From assembly GCA_045644145.1 (NCBI GenBank), contig JAZRGK010000025.1, forward strand, positions 97,045 through 161,044: a stretch of DNA of 64,000 nt. The letters are read 5' to 3'. Below the pieces are notes generated by a model, which was not told the origin of the DNA, did not search any database, and was given only the letters and a program-made list of their open reading frames with translations. Shown here one piece after another: positions 33,455 to 42,081 of the stretch. The stretch is from Flemingiibacterium sp045644145. Its GTDB lineage: Bacteria > Bacillota > Clostridia > Oscillospirales > CAG-272. The first letter of the stretch is position 1, and each line of letters begins with the position of its first letter. The position numbers and the translations under genes were made by a program.

Positions 33455-34039
33455 ATGAAAGCATTTTTTAAACAACACTCATTTGATATGGTCAAGCTGT
33501 TTTTAAATCAGATAGCTATGACTGTTTTCGCCACTATGCTTACTCTTGCCGCTGTAAAAAACAAGAACTTGGCACTTGCCGTCAGCATTTTTTCTGTGCT
33601 TTTTTACTTATTTATAAACTACAGTGCCGTTTGGGAGTTAGGAGCAAAGGATAAGCTCCGCGTTGATGCAGGCAGAATGGCTCCTATGCCGGCAAAAGGA
33701 TTTTTTATAGCTCTCGGCGCGGCATTACCCAATATTTTTCTCACCATCCTTATCGGTGTAGGACTGCTTTTCGACACTGCCGGCGGGCAGAAGATCAGCT
33801 TGTACTGCAACGTGATCATGCGTCTTGTAAACGGAACGTATCTCGGTATAATCGACAGTATCGAATCCGCACTGTTCGCCAACAACGCAAGGCTTGCGGA
33901 TATATGGTGGTGGTTCTTCGTAATCAACGTGCCCGCAATTTTCACAGCTTGGCTTGCTTATCTTCTCGGCTCCAAAAATATCAGCATAGCTTCTGTTCTC
34001 GGGATAAAACCGAAGGTGAATGCTAAAAAGAAGAATTAA
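33455..34039 (+). CDS. Hypothetical multi-pass membrane protein
   Basis: Unrecognised protein of 194 residues with about four or five hydrophobic segments (roughly 17-37, 41-60, 88-108, 115-130, 158-180) and a short Lys-rich C-terminus. GGAG lies 6 bases before the ATG, immediately after a perfect hairpin. The next gene begins about 95 bases on and also encodes a small membrane protein, so the two may act together. No catalytic motif is visible. Confidence 0.75.
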   Translation: MKAFFKQHSFDMVKLFLNQIAMTVFATMLTLAAVKNKNLALAVSIFSVLFYLFINYSAVWELGAKDKLRVDAGRMAPMPAKGFFIALGAALPNIFLTILIGVGLLFDTAGGQKISLYCNVIMRLVNGTYLGIIDSIESALFANNARLADIWWWFFVINVPAIFTAWLAYLLGSKNISIASVLGIKPKVNAKKKN

Positions 34040-34133
34040 ATCCCACCTGAACGTTAATACTTATAGGGAAATTGCTCCGCTTTTCGGTTACACTTGTATC
34101 GGAGCATGGGATTTTGAAAGGAACGGGCGTAAA

Positions 34134-34484
34134 ATGGCTAAATTCTTAAAAGATCTTGGTCGCAGTGCTGAAAAGAGCCTGCACCGCAGTCAAAAGAAGC
34201 TTTACGGCAAAAAGAGTCTTTCCGTGAAACATTCGTACAATAACTCCGTATCGGTCTACCGAAACAATAACGAAAAGCATCCTCTCATTACGCTAAGTGC
34301 AGACGGAGAATGCAGGATCTCGGTTTTCAAGCTCATAATAATTATTCTCAGTATTCTCTGCGCAGCAGCTCTCCTTCTGTTTGCCATAAAGAAGATCGCA
34401 AAATTCAGACGGAGAAAGCTTACACACTATTCTCCATGGGATGAGTTCTGCGCTTATTCCGAAGAGGATGACCTACCCTTTTAA
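34134..34484 (+). CDS. Hypothetical single-pass membrane protein
   Basis: Protein of 116 residues I do not recognise. The N-terminus is basic and hydrophilic (MAKFLKDLGRSAEKSLHRS), a membrane segment lies at about 68-90 (ISVFKLIIIILSILCAAALL), and the C-terminus is acidic and aromatic. The ATG at 34134 is chosen because GAAAGGAAC precedes it; a longer frame to 34020 overlaps the previous gene. A hairpin with short T-run follows the stop. Confidence 0.65.
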   Translation: MAKFLKDLGRSAEKSLHRSQKKLYGKKSLSVKHSYNNSVSVYRNNNEKHPLITLSADGECRISVFKLIIIILSILCAAALLLFAIKKIAKFRRRKLTHYSPWDEFCAYSEEDDLPF

Positions 34485-34494
34485 AAAGCCGCAA

Positions 34495-34522
34495 AGGTGC
34501 CGACCACGGCACCTCGCTTTAT
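34495..34522 (+). terminator. Possible terminator before the ygiQ-like gene
   Basis: Perfect 8-bp stem AGGTGCCG / CGGCACCT with a 4-base loop, followed by CGCTTTATC. The T-run is short. Confidence 0.45.
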
Positions 34523-34571
34523 CTACGTCACAACAACAGACAAAATACAGCTTTGAAATAGGAAACAACTT

Positions 34572-36539
34572 ATGAATACCGACTTTTTGCCAATTAACCG
34601 CTCCGAAATGGATGAGCGCGGATGGGACCGCCCCGATTTTGTATACGTTACGGGTGATGCTTATGTGGATCACCCCAGCTTCGGTGTGGCAATAATCTCC
34701 CGTGTACTTGAGGCGGAAGGGTTCCGCGTTGCCATACTTTCACAGCCCGACTATAAATCCTGCGAGGCGTTCCGTGAGTTCGGACGGCCGCGGCTTGGAT
34801 TTCTCGTTACAGCCGGAAATATCGACTCCATGGTGGCACATTACACCGCCTCAAAAAAGCGCCGCTCCTATGACTATTATTCCCCCGGCGGAAAAATGGG
34901 ACTGCGCCCCGACCGTGCAGTCATCGTATACTGCAACCGCATACGAGAGGCATACGGTGATGTGCCGATAATCCTCGGCGGACTTGAAGCCTCTCTCCGC
35001 CGTCTGGCGCATTACGACTATTGGGATGATAAGGTGCGCCGTTCGGTGCTTATAGATTCCCGTGCGGACATACTTACCTACGGTATGGGAGAAAACATTC
35101 TCCGCCGTATAGCGAAGCTCCTTGACAAGGGTATACCCATTAAAAAAATAAGAGATGTGCGCGGCACGGTCTACTGTGCGAAAAAAGGCGATGCGGTACA
35201 TTATGACGTTGCCGACAGTTGGGACTACGATGACATAAAAACCGACAAACGCCGCTACGCCGAGGTTTTTGGAATTCAGTACAGAAACACCGATGCAATA
35301 AGCGGTAAAGCGATGATCGAATATTACGATGGGAAGCAGCTTGTGCAGAATCCCCCAATGCCGCCTCTTGAGCGTGAGGAGCTTGATGCTGTATATGCAC
35401 TTCCGTACACAAGAAGATACCACCCCAGCTATGAAGCGGTTGGCGGTGTGCCGGCAATCACCGAGGTTGAGATGTCTATTACCCACAACCGCGGATGCTT
35501 CGGTTCCTGCAATTTCTGCGCCTTAGCGTTCCATCAGGGACGCACCGTTCGCTCACGTTCCATAGAATCGGTGGTTGGGGAAGCCAAAAAAATCACGGAG
35601 TCCCCCAATTTCAAAGGCTACATCCACGATATCGGCGGCCCTACCGCCAACTTCAGGCACGTCGCCTGCGAAAAGCAGAAAAAGGACGGCGTTTGTCAGA
35701 ACCGCAAGTGTCTTGCACCGAAGCCCTGCAAAAATCTCATCGCCGACCACAGTGAATATATCGAGCTTTTACGAAAAGTTGAAGCTCTGCCGAAGATCAA
35801 AAAGGTTTTCATCCGTTCGGGAATCCGTTTTGACTATGTACTTGCAGACCGTGACGAAACATTCTTCAAAAAATTGGTGCACGACCACGTCAGCGGTCAG
35901 CTTAAGGTTGCGCCGGAGCATTGCTCGGCACACGTCCTCTCCTGTATGGGCAAACCTGCTGTTGAATCCTTTGAGGCTTTCAAAAAGCGTTACTTTGAGC
36001 TTACCAAGAGCTTCGCTAAGGAGCAGTATCTTGTACCGTACCTTATGTCAAGTCATCCGGGAAGCCGTATGGAAGATGCGGTGGAGCTTGCGCTTTACCT
36101 TAAAAAGTGGGGATATGCTCCCGAACAGGTGCAGGATTTCTATCCCACCCCCGGCACAGCTTCCACGGTTATGTATTACACCGGAATTGATCCGTTGACC
36201 ATGAAAAACGTATACTGCGCAAAAGATTACGAGGAAAAGCAGATGCAGCGTGCGCTCTTGCAGTTCAACCGCAGAGAAAATGCTCCCGCTGTAAGAAAGG
36301 CGCTCCGTTCCTGCGGCAGAGAAGACCTTATAGGATTCGGCCCGGACTGCCTTGTGAAGCCCGAGCAGGGAGAATCACGCAGAAACACTGTAAATTCAAA
36401 ATGCAAATCTGTAAGCGCCCGCAAGGACAGCTTCGGGCGTAAAAAGTCCGGCACGAAAGCTTCCGTAAACTCCGGAAACCGAGGGAAAGCACCGGCGGTG
36501 TCGAAAAAAGCTCCGTCAAAAGGTAAAAAGCGTCCTTGA
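34572..36539 (+). CDS. YgiQ-family radical SAM protein (UPF0313)
   Basis: Radical-SAM protein of 655 residues. The N-terminal part (about 1-290) resembles a cobalamin-binding/Rossmann-like half typical of YgiQ; the cluster motif CxxxCxxC is in NRGCFGSCNFCALAFHQGR (about 308-315). A C-terminal region after about 560 includes the DUF3362-like part and then a Lys/Ser/Arg-rich tail of about 55 residues. The reaction of this family is not established. AGGAAAC precedes the ATG. It is apparently monocistronic. Confidence 0.9.
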   Translation: MNTDFLPINRSEMDERGWDRPDFVYVTGDAYVDHPSFGVAIISRVLEAEGFRVAILSQPDYKSCEAFREFGRPRLGFLVTAGNIDSMVAHYTASKKRRSYDYYSPGGKMGLRPDRAVIVYCNRIREAYGDVPIILGGLEASLRRLAHYDYWDDKVRRSVLIDSRADILTYGMGENILRRIAKLLDKGIPIKKIRDVRGTVYCAKKGDAVHYDVADSWDYDDIKTDKRRYAEVFGIQYRNTDAISGKAMIEYYDGKQLVQNPPMPPLEREELDAVYALPYTRRYHPSYEAVGGVPAITEVEMSITHNRGCFGSCNFCALAFHQGRTVRSRSIESVVGEAKKITESPNFKGYIHDIGGPTANFRHVACEKQKKDGVCQNRKCLAPKPCKNLIADHSEYIELLRKVEALPKIKKVFIRSGIRFDYVLADRDETFFKKLVHDHVSGQLKVAPEHCSAHVLSCMGKPAVESFEAFKKRYFELTKSFAKEQYLVPYLMSSHPGSRMEDAVELALYLKKWGYAPEQVQDFYPTPGTASTVMYYTGIDPLTMKNVYCAKDYEEKQMQRALLQFNRRENAPAVRKALRSCGREDLIGFGPDCLVKPEQGESRRNTVNSKCKSVSARKDSFGRKKSGTKASVNSGNRGKAPAVSKKAPSKGKKRP

Positions 36540-36602
36540 TCGTGCGTAGATTCTTTAAGAATTTTAATAAATTACATTTACCTTACAAAACGTAATTTTC
36601 TA

Positions 36603-36631
36603 TTGCATTTTTTTGGCGGTTAGTGTATCAT
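36603..36631 (+). promoter_or_regulatory. Promoter of ireB-ribF-dac operon
   Basis: TTGCAT (36603-36608), 17-base spacer, TATCAT (36626-36631). A perfect 8-bp hairpin (AGCGGATG-ACA-CATCCGCT, 36648-36666) lies in the leader 11 bases before the ribosome binding site. Confidence 0.55.
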
Positions 36632-36691
36632 ATATACACAAAGATAAAGCGGATGACACATCCGCTACTCCTAAAGAAAGGAATGATCCGC

Positions 36692-36979
36692 ATGCAGATA
36701 CCAACAGATAACAGAGAGCCACGCTCCTACACCGATAAATCCACCACAATAACCTTTACTGTGCCGGATGACCGTGAGGACGAAACCAGAAGAACTCTCA
36801 TAACGATATACGAAGCACTCCGCGAAAAAGGATACAACCCCATAAATCAGCTTGTGGGATACATCCTTTCGGAGGATCCCACCTACATTACGAACTATAA
36901 GAATGCACGCAGTCTGATACGCCGTATTGACCGTGACGAGCTTCTCAACACACTTGTGAGAAATTACCTGGGTGTTTAA
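36692..36979 (+). CDS. IreB family regulatory phosphoprotein (UPF0297)
   Basis: Small cytoplasmic protein of 95 residues matching IreB, a phosphorylation target of the IreK/PrkC-type kinase that affects cephalosporin tolerance in Enterococcus. Typical parts are ITIYEALREKGYNPINQLVGYI and SEDPTYITNYKNARSLIRRID. A Thr-rich stretch (KSTTITFT) near residue 16 is where the family's phosphosites lie. The ATG at 36692 has AAAGGA 9 bases ahead; an ATG at 36683 would abut that box. It lies beside ribF, not the common alaS/ruvX neighbours. Confidence 0.9.
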   Translation: MQIPTDNREPRSYTDKSTTITFTVPDDREDETRRTLITIYEALREKGYNPINQLVGYILSEDPTYITNYKNARSLIRRIDRDELLNTLVRNYLGV

Positions 36980-36985
36980 AGCCTT

Positions 36986-37936
36986 ATGGACGTAATTGAT
37001 CTTCACACAATGCAAAAAGAGGAGAGCACCGTCTCTCCTCTTTCTGTAGCTTTAGGTAATTTTGACGGCGTGCATCTTGGGCACAGGTCGCTCATCAAAG
37101 CAGCGGTAAAATACGCAAGGGACAACGGGATAAAATCCGCTGTGTGGACATTTAACGACAGCACCGTGCCGCTTCCCAACAAGCCGGATGTAAAATGTAT
37201 AACGCCAACCCTCGAGAAGCTTGAGCTTATCGCCTCTCTTGGGGTTGACTATGCTTTCCTCGAGGATTTCTCAGATATAAGGAACTATTCGCCCACAGAA
37301 TTCGTCCACGGCGTGCTGAAAGAAAAATGCAATGCTGTATGCGCGGTATGCGGATTTAATTTCCGCTTTGGTGCAGGCGGTGCCGGCACATGCGACACTT
37401 TGAGGGAGCTTATGTCGCCTCTCGACTGTATAATAGTCCCACCCGTTTGCATAGACGGAAACACGGTAAGCTCTACAGCTATCCGAAAGTTAATTGAGGA
37501 CGGCAATATGGAAAAAGCGGCAGAATTACTCGGGCATCCCTTCTTTATAAACGAGTCCGTGATAAAAGGCAAACAGCTTGGCAGAACTCTCGGTATTCCC
37601 ACTGTAAATCAGTATTTCAAGGATTTCTGTACCGTGCCAAAGAGCGGCATCTATGTGTGCGTGGCTGATATTGACGGTCAGACATTCCCCGCCGTCGCCA
37701 ATGTGGGTACACGCCCATCTATCGAAAACGATTCCCACAGACTCAATTGCGAAACGCACATAATCGGCTACAACGGTACTCTCTACGGTCGAAATGTTAA
37801 AGTGTCCTTTCTCCACCGTCTTCGTGGTGAGGTGAAATTTGACACTCTGGATGCTCTTCGCCAGCAGATACACCACGATATACAAGATGCGCTTTCGTAT
37901 TTTGAAAATAATAAGACTACACCGAGGAATATATGA
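36986..37936 (+). CDS. ribF: Bifunctional riboflavin kinase/FAD synthetase
   Basis: Makes FMN and FAD from riboflavin. The N-terminal nucleotidyltransferase domain has ALGNFDGVHLGHRSLI and VSSTAIRKLI (about 165); the C-terminal kinase domain has GRTLGIPTVNQ and FPAVANVGTRPSIE. The length of 316 residues is normal. The start is only 6 bases after ireB with no clear Shine-Dalgarno, suggesting translation coupled to ireB. It overlaps the next gene by 4 bases (ATGA). Confidence 0.95.
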   Translation: MDVIDLHTMQKEESTVSPLSVALGNFDGVHLGHRSLIKAAVKYARDNGIKSAVWTFNDSTVPLPNKPDVKCITPTLEKLELIASLGVDYAFLEDFSDIRNYSPTEFVHGVLKEKCNAVCAVCGFNFRFGAGGAGTCDTLRELMSPLDCIIVPPVCIDGNTVSSTAIRKLIEDGNMEKAAELLGHPFFINESVIKGKQLGRTLGIPTVNQYFKDFCTVPKSGIYVCVADIDGQTFPAVANVGTRPSIENDSHRLNCETHIIGYNGTLYGRNVKVSFLHRLRGEVKFDTLDALRQQIHHDIQDALSYFENNKTTPRNI

Positions 37937-39246
37937 AAAAATCCATTCTTTGTGTTATCCTTTCGGCAATATGCGCGCTGATGCTCATAGCGCCGATTTG
38001 TGCGGACGAGCCTGCCACGGAGGCGGTCTTTGTTGAACCGCCGGTTCTCGAAAACGTGGGCACCGCAATAGTATATAATATTGAAAACGACCGATATATC
38101 TACGAGCTTGACGCGGACAAGGTTATCCCGCCGGCTTCCACCGTTAAACTTATGACCGCTATTTTGGCGGTTGAAGCTCTGGGCCACGATCTTAACCGCA
38201 TCGTCACTGTTGATGCAGCCGCCATCGTCGGCGTTACAGGAAGCAATATTGCACTCAAACGGGGCGAGGAGCTTACTGTAGAGCAGTTGCTTTATGCCCT
38301 TATCTGCGGCGGTGCCAACGATGCTGCCAATGTGCTTGCCATTGAGGTGGCAGGAAGCATCGAAGCGTTCGTTGAGTTGATGAACAAAAAAGCGGCGGAG
38401 ATAGGCGCGGTAAATACCGTGTACACCAATCCCACCGGTATGGACGATCCCGGCATGGTCACCACCACCCGTGACGTTGCCATTGTTGCCACATACGCCT
38501 ATAAAACCGTGCCGATATGCGAAATGGGCTCTGTGGAGAAATTTGTAATCCCCAAAAACAACAAAGCCGGGGAGCGTACCATATTTAATAAAAACTATTA
38601 TTTCTCCTCACATATGGAATACAAGTACATCTGGAAAATCCCCCGCGGACTGAACGCAGGATATACTCCCAACGGCGGAAGCTGTGTGGTCACCACCGGC
38701 TCCCGCGACGGTCTTACATATGTGGTAGCGGTAATGGGAGCAAAATCCGATGATGACTACATCTACTCATACACAGAGGCCGCCGACCTTATAAAATGGG
38801 CGTACAACTCCTATTCCTACACGAAACTTCTGACCACTGCCGATATGATATGCGAAGCGCCTGTTAAGCTTTCCAGCAGAGTGGATTATGTAACTCTGTT
38901 TCCCTCTGAAAACGTGGAGCTGTATCTTCCCACCGGTCTTGATCTTGAAAAAGATCTCCATGTTGAGTGGACGCTGAACAACGAATACTTTACCGCCCCC
39001 GTAAGTGAAGGGCAGGTTGGCGGAAAGCTTACTATTACATATAACGGCGTTAATCTCGGCACATACGATCTTATTACGCGAAACAGCGTGAACCGTGACA
39101 ATATACTTTACGTTATAGATCTTGTGAAAGGACTGACACAAACTTCTGCATTCAGAGTCATTGCTTCCGCTTTCGGCTTGCTTATTGCAGGATATACAGC
39201 CGTTCTTCTGTTCGTTCATTGCTCAAAGACGAAAAAAATGAGATAA
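37933..39246 (+). CDS. D-alanyl-D-alanine carboxypeptidase-like protein (DacF type) with altered motifs
   Basis: Exported penicillin-binding-protein-fold protein of 437 residues: signal peptide (1-24), serine-peptidase S11 domain (about 35-275), a beta domain (about 305-400) and a C-terminal membrane helix (about 407-430). The nucleophile motif S69-TVK72 is intact. The second motif SxN reads G127-A-N129, and the KTG motif reads N241-A-G243. Family members trim the pentapeptide of peptidoglycan; with two of three motifs changed, activity is doubtful and it may be a structural or regulatory paralogue. It overlaps ribF by 4 bases. Confidence 0.82.
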   Translation: MKKSILCVILSAICALMLIAPICADEPATEAVFVEPPVLENVGTAIVYNIENDRYIYELDADKVIPPASTVKLMTAILAVEALGHDLNRIVTVDAAAIVGVTGSNIALKRGEELTVEQLLYALICGGANDAANVLAIEVAGSIEAFVELMNKKAAEIGAVNTVYTNPTGMDDPGMVTTTRDVAIVATYAYKTVPICEMGSVEKFVIPKNNKAGERTIFNKNYYFSSHMEYKYIWKIPRGLNAGYTPNGGSCVVTTGSRDGLTYVVAVMGAKSDDDYIYSYTEAADLIKWAYNSYSYTKLLTTADMICEAPVKLSSRVDYVTLFPSENVELYLPTGLDLEKDLHVEWTLNNEYFTAPVSEGQVGGKLTITYNGVNLGTYDLITRNSVNRDNILYVIDLVKGLTQTSAFRVIASAFGLLIAGYTAVLLFVHCSKTKKMR

Positions 39247-39330
39247 TATGCCAATTTCGGGAACTTTGCGACTGTGTACTGCGTCTAAAGGGTATACTGC
39301 TTAAATTACCGCATAAGGGAGCACACGCTT

Positions 39331-39459
39331 ATGACCGTAACACCTAACGTTATTCTATCCGTTTTTCCGCTTGATGGCTTTGCCATTTCGGTTCTCGTAC
39401 TGATCGGAGCAATAATTGCGCTGTTTGCCGCTATGCATCGCAGTTTGAAGAAAAAATAG
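39331..39459 (+). CDS. Small single-pass membrane protein (42 residues)
   Basis: Short gene encoding MTVTPNVILSVFPLDGF..., with a hydrophobic segment of about 20 residues (FAISVLVLIGAIIALFAAM) and a basic end RSLKKK. AAGGGAG lies 8 bases before the ATG. I do not recognise a family. It lies between the carboxypeptidase-like gene and the ribosomal/transcription operon promoter. Gene-like spacing and composition support it, but no homology can be checked here. Confidence 0.5.
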   Translation: MTVTPNVILSVFPLDGFAISVLVLIGAIIALFAAMHRSLKKK

Positions 39460-39560
39460 CGCGGCAAGTATTGTCTGGCAGCATTTTTGTGCCGCCGGCT
39501 GTGGAAAACGCTGTTTTTTCACGATTTCCGGAATATTTTTAAAAAATATCGTAAAAACAC

Positions 39561-39589
39561 TTGACAAATCCTCTCGTATGTGGTAAAAT
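39561..39589 (+). promoter_or_regulatory. Promoter of the rpmG-secE-nusG-rplK-rplA operon
   Basis: TTGACA (39561-39566), 17-base spacer, TAAAAT (39584-39589). Confidence 0.85.
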
Positions 39590-39773
39590 GGTTCTACCTC
39601 TGCGAGAGGGTTCTTTTTTTGCGCAGATTTCGCCGCGAAGTATGTGCAGAAAGGTTGCCGCTTTTCGGGAGGGAGGTACGCAAAAACGCTATACGCAGCC
39701 ATGTGGCGTCGGCGTGTTTGCAATTCTAAATGCGCTGGGTTCCCATCGCATAATCTAATCGGGAGGTGCCGAA
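39590..39773 (+). other. Long leader of the rpmG operon
   Basis: About 180 bases with no gene. A 5-bp hairpin (CCTCT-GCG-AGAGG, 39597-39609) followed by a ten-base T-rich run lies right at the predicted transcript start. A purine-rich GGGAGGGAGG (about 39668) further on resembles a ribosome binding site without a good frame behind it. I cannot identify an L1-binding site or tRNA. Confidence 0.45.
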
Positions 39774-39923
39774 ATGAGAGTTAAAATCACACTGGCGTGC
39801 AGCGAATGCAAGCAGAGAAACTACGACACAAAGAAAAACAAGAAGAATGACCCCGACAGACTTGAAATGAACAAGTACTGCAAATTCTGCCGCAAGCATA
39901 CCCTTCACAAGGAAACTAAGTAA
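39774..39923 (+). CDS. rpmG: 50S ribosomal protein L33
   Basis: Large-subunit ribosomal protein of 49 residues. The zinc-binding form is present: CSEC near the N-terminus and CKFC near the C-terminus, with YDTKKNKKNDPDRLEMNKYC in between and the HTLHKETK end typical of the family. GGGAGG lies 8 bases before the ATG. It is first gene of the operon, the usual place for rpmG before secE and nusG. Confidence 0.96.
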   Translation: MRVKITLACSECKQRNYDTKKNKKNDPDRLEMNKYCKFCRKHTLHKETK

Positions 39924-39983
39924 ACACATTCCAAATTGGCACGGCGTATAGCCCTGCCGTAAAATCAGATTGGAGGATCTACT

Positions 39984-40256
39984 ATGGCGGAAATCGAGAA
40001 AACCGAAGCCAAGACTCAGGAAGCAAAGGCTGACAAGAAGCCGGTTAAGAAGGACAAGCCTTCTATTGCCGCGCGCATTAAGAAGTTCTTCCGTGAGTAC
40101 AAGGCGGAGCTTAAAAAGGTAACTTGGGCGTCCAAAGAGGACACACTGAGAAACACCATTGTCGTAGCTGTTTCGGTAATTATTGTCGGTGCTGTTATCG
40201 GTCTGCTCGACATGGGATTCCAACAGGGTCTTCGCATGCTCGGAAATCTTATATAA
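39984..40256 (+). CDS. secE: Preprotein translocase subunit SecE
   Basis: Small Sec translocon subunit of 90 residues. After a Lys/Glu-rich N-terminal stretch comes the conserved FFREYKAELKKVTWASKEDT amphipathic helix, then one membrane helix (about 58-78). GGAGG lies ahead of the ATG. Between rpmG and nusG, the standard order. Confidence 0.95.
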   Translation: MAEIEKTEAKTQEAKADKKPVKKDKPSIAARIKKFFREYKAELKKVTWASKEDTLRNTIVVAVSVIIVGAVIGLLDMGFQQGLRMLGNLI

Positions 40257-40279
40257 GATAACGATACGGAGAATCAGAA

Positions 40280-40822
40280 ATGAGCGATCTGTACGACGCA
40301 ACCGGCGAAAAGAGATGGTATGTAGCTCATACCTACTCCGGCTACGAGAACAAGGTTAAGACGAACCTTGAAAAAATCGTCGAAAACCGCGGTCTTCAGG
40401 ATGTTATTGTTGATATCCGAATCCCCGTGGAAACTTATATCGATAACGAAACAAAAAAAGAGGTTGAGGAAAAAATATTCCCCAGCTATGTGCTTGTAAA
40501 AATGGTAATGACTGACGAAACATGGCATGTTGTCAGAAATATCAGCGGCGTTACAGGCTTTGTGGGACCGGGTTCAAAACCCACCGCACTTACGGAGGCA
40601 GAGGTTGCCGCAATGGGCATCGAAGCTGCCGCTCCCAAGGTCGTTATCAACTTTAATATTGATGATACCGTTGAAATTAAGGACGGAGCTCTCAAGGGCA
40701 CGCGCGGCGTACTCAAGGAATTCTCCGACGATAAGAAGAAAGTTACGGTACTCGTCAACATGTTCGGAAGAGATACTCCGTTCGAGCTTGATACGGATGC
40801 TATTTCTCTTGTGAACGAGTGA
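40280..40822 (+). CDS. nusG: Transcription termination/antitermination factor NusG
   Basis: RNA polymerase elongation factor of 180 residues. NGN domain at the N-terminus (KRWYVAHTYSGYENKVKTNL, VKMVMTDETWHVVRN, GVTGFVGPGSKPTALT) and a KOW domain at the C-terminus (DDTVEIKDGALKGTRGVLKE). It follows secE by 23 bases. Confidence 0.97.
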   Translation: MSDLYDATGEKRWYVAHTYSGYENKVKTNLEKIVENRGLQDVIVDIRIPVETYIDNETKKEVEEKIFPSYVLVKMVMTDETWHVVRNISGVTGFVGPGSKPTALTEAEVAAMGIEAAAPKVVINFNIDDTVEIKDGALKGTRGVLKEFSDDKKKVTVLVNMFGRDTPFELDTDAISLVNE

Positions 40823-40933
40823 GGATATTCTCCTCAAACGTGGGAGGGAGAAAACCACTAAAAATTCTCCCGAAAATCTAATTAGGAGCCCCAAAGGGAT
40901 CTCCTGCTACCACAATACGGAGGTGCATTTATC

Positions 40934-41359
40934 ATGGCAAAGAAAATCACAGGTTACATCAAACTGCAGCTGCCGGCAGGAAAGGCTACTCCTGCTCCCC
41001 CTGTAGGTCCCGCACTCGGTGCGTACGGCGTTGCTATTCCGGTATTCACCAAGGAATTCAACGAAAGAACCAAGAAGGACATTGGTCTTATCATTCCTGT
41101 AGTTATTACAGTTTACGCTGACCGTTCCTTCTCCTTCATCACCAAGACTCCCCCCGCGCCCGTTCTTATCAAGAAGGCTTGCGGTATTGAGTCCGCGTCC
41201 GCTACACCTAACAAGACCAAGGTAGCTAAGCTCACCAAGGATCAGGTTAAGCAGATCGCAGAGACCAAAATGCCCGACCTGAACGCAGGCTCGCTGGAAG
41301 CTGCGATGAGCATGATCGCAGGTACCGCACGTAGCATGGGTATCACCGTCGAGGAATAA
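40934..41359 (+). CDS. rplK: 50S ribosomal protein L11
   Basis: Protein of the GTPase-associated centre, 141 residues. N-terminal LQLPAGKATPAPPVGPALG is the proline-rich thiostrepton-contact region; C-terminal RNA-binding domain ends with SMGITVEE. CGGAGG precedes the ATG by 8 bases. About 110 bases separate it from nusG. Confidence 0.97.
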   Translation: MAKKITGYIKLQLPAGKATPAPPVGPALGAYGVAIPVFTKEFNERTKKDIGLIIPVVITVYADRSFSFITKTPPAPVLIKKACGIESASATPNKTKVAKLTKDQVKQIAETKMPDLNAGSLEAAMSMIAGTARSMGITVEE

Positions 41360-41371
41360 GGAGGAGTTACA

Positions 41372-42064
41372 ATGAGCACAGGAAAGAAATATAACGAGAG
41401 CATTAAGCTCATCGAAAAGACTAAGCTTTACGACGCAAGCGAAGCTCTTTCGCTCGTTTGCCAGACTGCGAAGGCAAAGTTCGACGAAACTGTAGAAGTA
41501 CACGTTCGTCTTGGCGTTGACTCCCGTCACGCTGACCAGCAGGTTCGCGGCGCAGTTGTTCTTCCCAACGGTACAGGTAAGACTGTTCGTACCCTCGTTT
41601 TCGCTAAGGGCGACAGAGCTAAGGAAGCAGAAGCTGCAGGCGCTGACTATGTAGGTGCGGAGGATTATGTTGCAAAGATCCAGCAGGAAAACTGGTTCGA
41701 TTTCGACATCATCATCGCAACCCCTGACATGATGGGCGTTATCGGTCGCCTTGGTAAGGTTCTCGGTCCTAAGGGCCTCATGCCTAACCCCAAGGCTGGT
41801 ACTGTTACCATGGACGTTGCTAAGGCTGTTACCGAGGCAAAGGCCGGTAAGATCGAGTACCGCCTTGACAAGACCAACATCATCCACTGCCCCATCGGTA
41901 AGGCATCTTTTGGCCAGGAGAAGCTCGCCGAGAACTTCAACGCACTTCTCGGCGCTATCATCAAGGCAAGACCTGCTGCAACCAAGGGTCAGTACATCAA
42001 GAGCTGCGTAGTCGCTTCGACTATGGGCCCCGGTGTAAAGGTTAACTACGCTAAGCTCGGCTAA
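41372..42064 (+). CDS. rplA: 50S ribosomal protein L1
   Basis: Stalk protein of 230 residues that also represses its own operon in many bacteria. Typical segments are VHVRLGVDSRHADQQVRG, PNGTGKTVRTLVFAKG, DIIIATPDMMGVIGRLGK and LGPKGLMPNPKAGTVT. A strong terminator follows at once, so rplJ and rplL are not part of this operon. Confidence 0.97.
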   Translation: MSTGKKYNESIKLIEKTKLYDASEALSLVCQTAKAKFDETVEVHVRLGVDSRHADQQVRGAVVLPNGTGKTVRTLVFAKGDRAKEAEAAGADYVGAEDYVAKIQQENWFDFDIIIATPDMMGVIGRLGKVLGPKGLMPNPKAGTVTMDVAKAVTEAKAGKIEYRLDKTNIIHCPIGKASFGQEKLAENFNALLGAIIKARPAATKGQYIKSCVVASTMGPGVKVNYAKLG

Positions 42065-42081
42065 TATTTGCCGAACGCATA

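Noticed and set aside
39660..39775. Possible tRNA gene between the promoter and rpmG
   Set aside because: A GGGTTCCCATC stretch recalls a T-arm, but no acceptor stem or anticodon arm can be folded around it.
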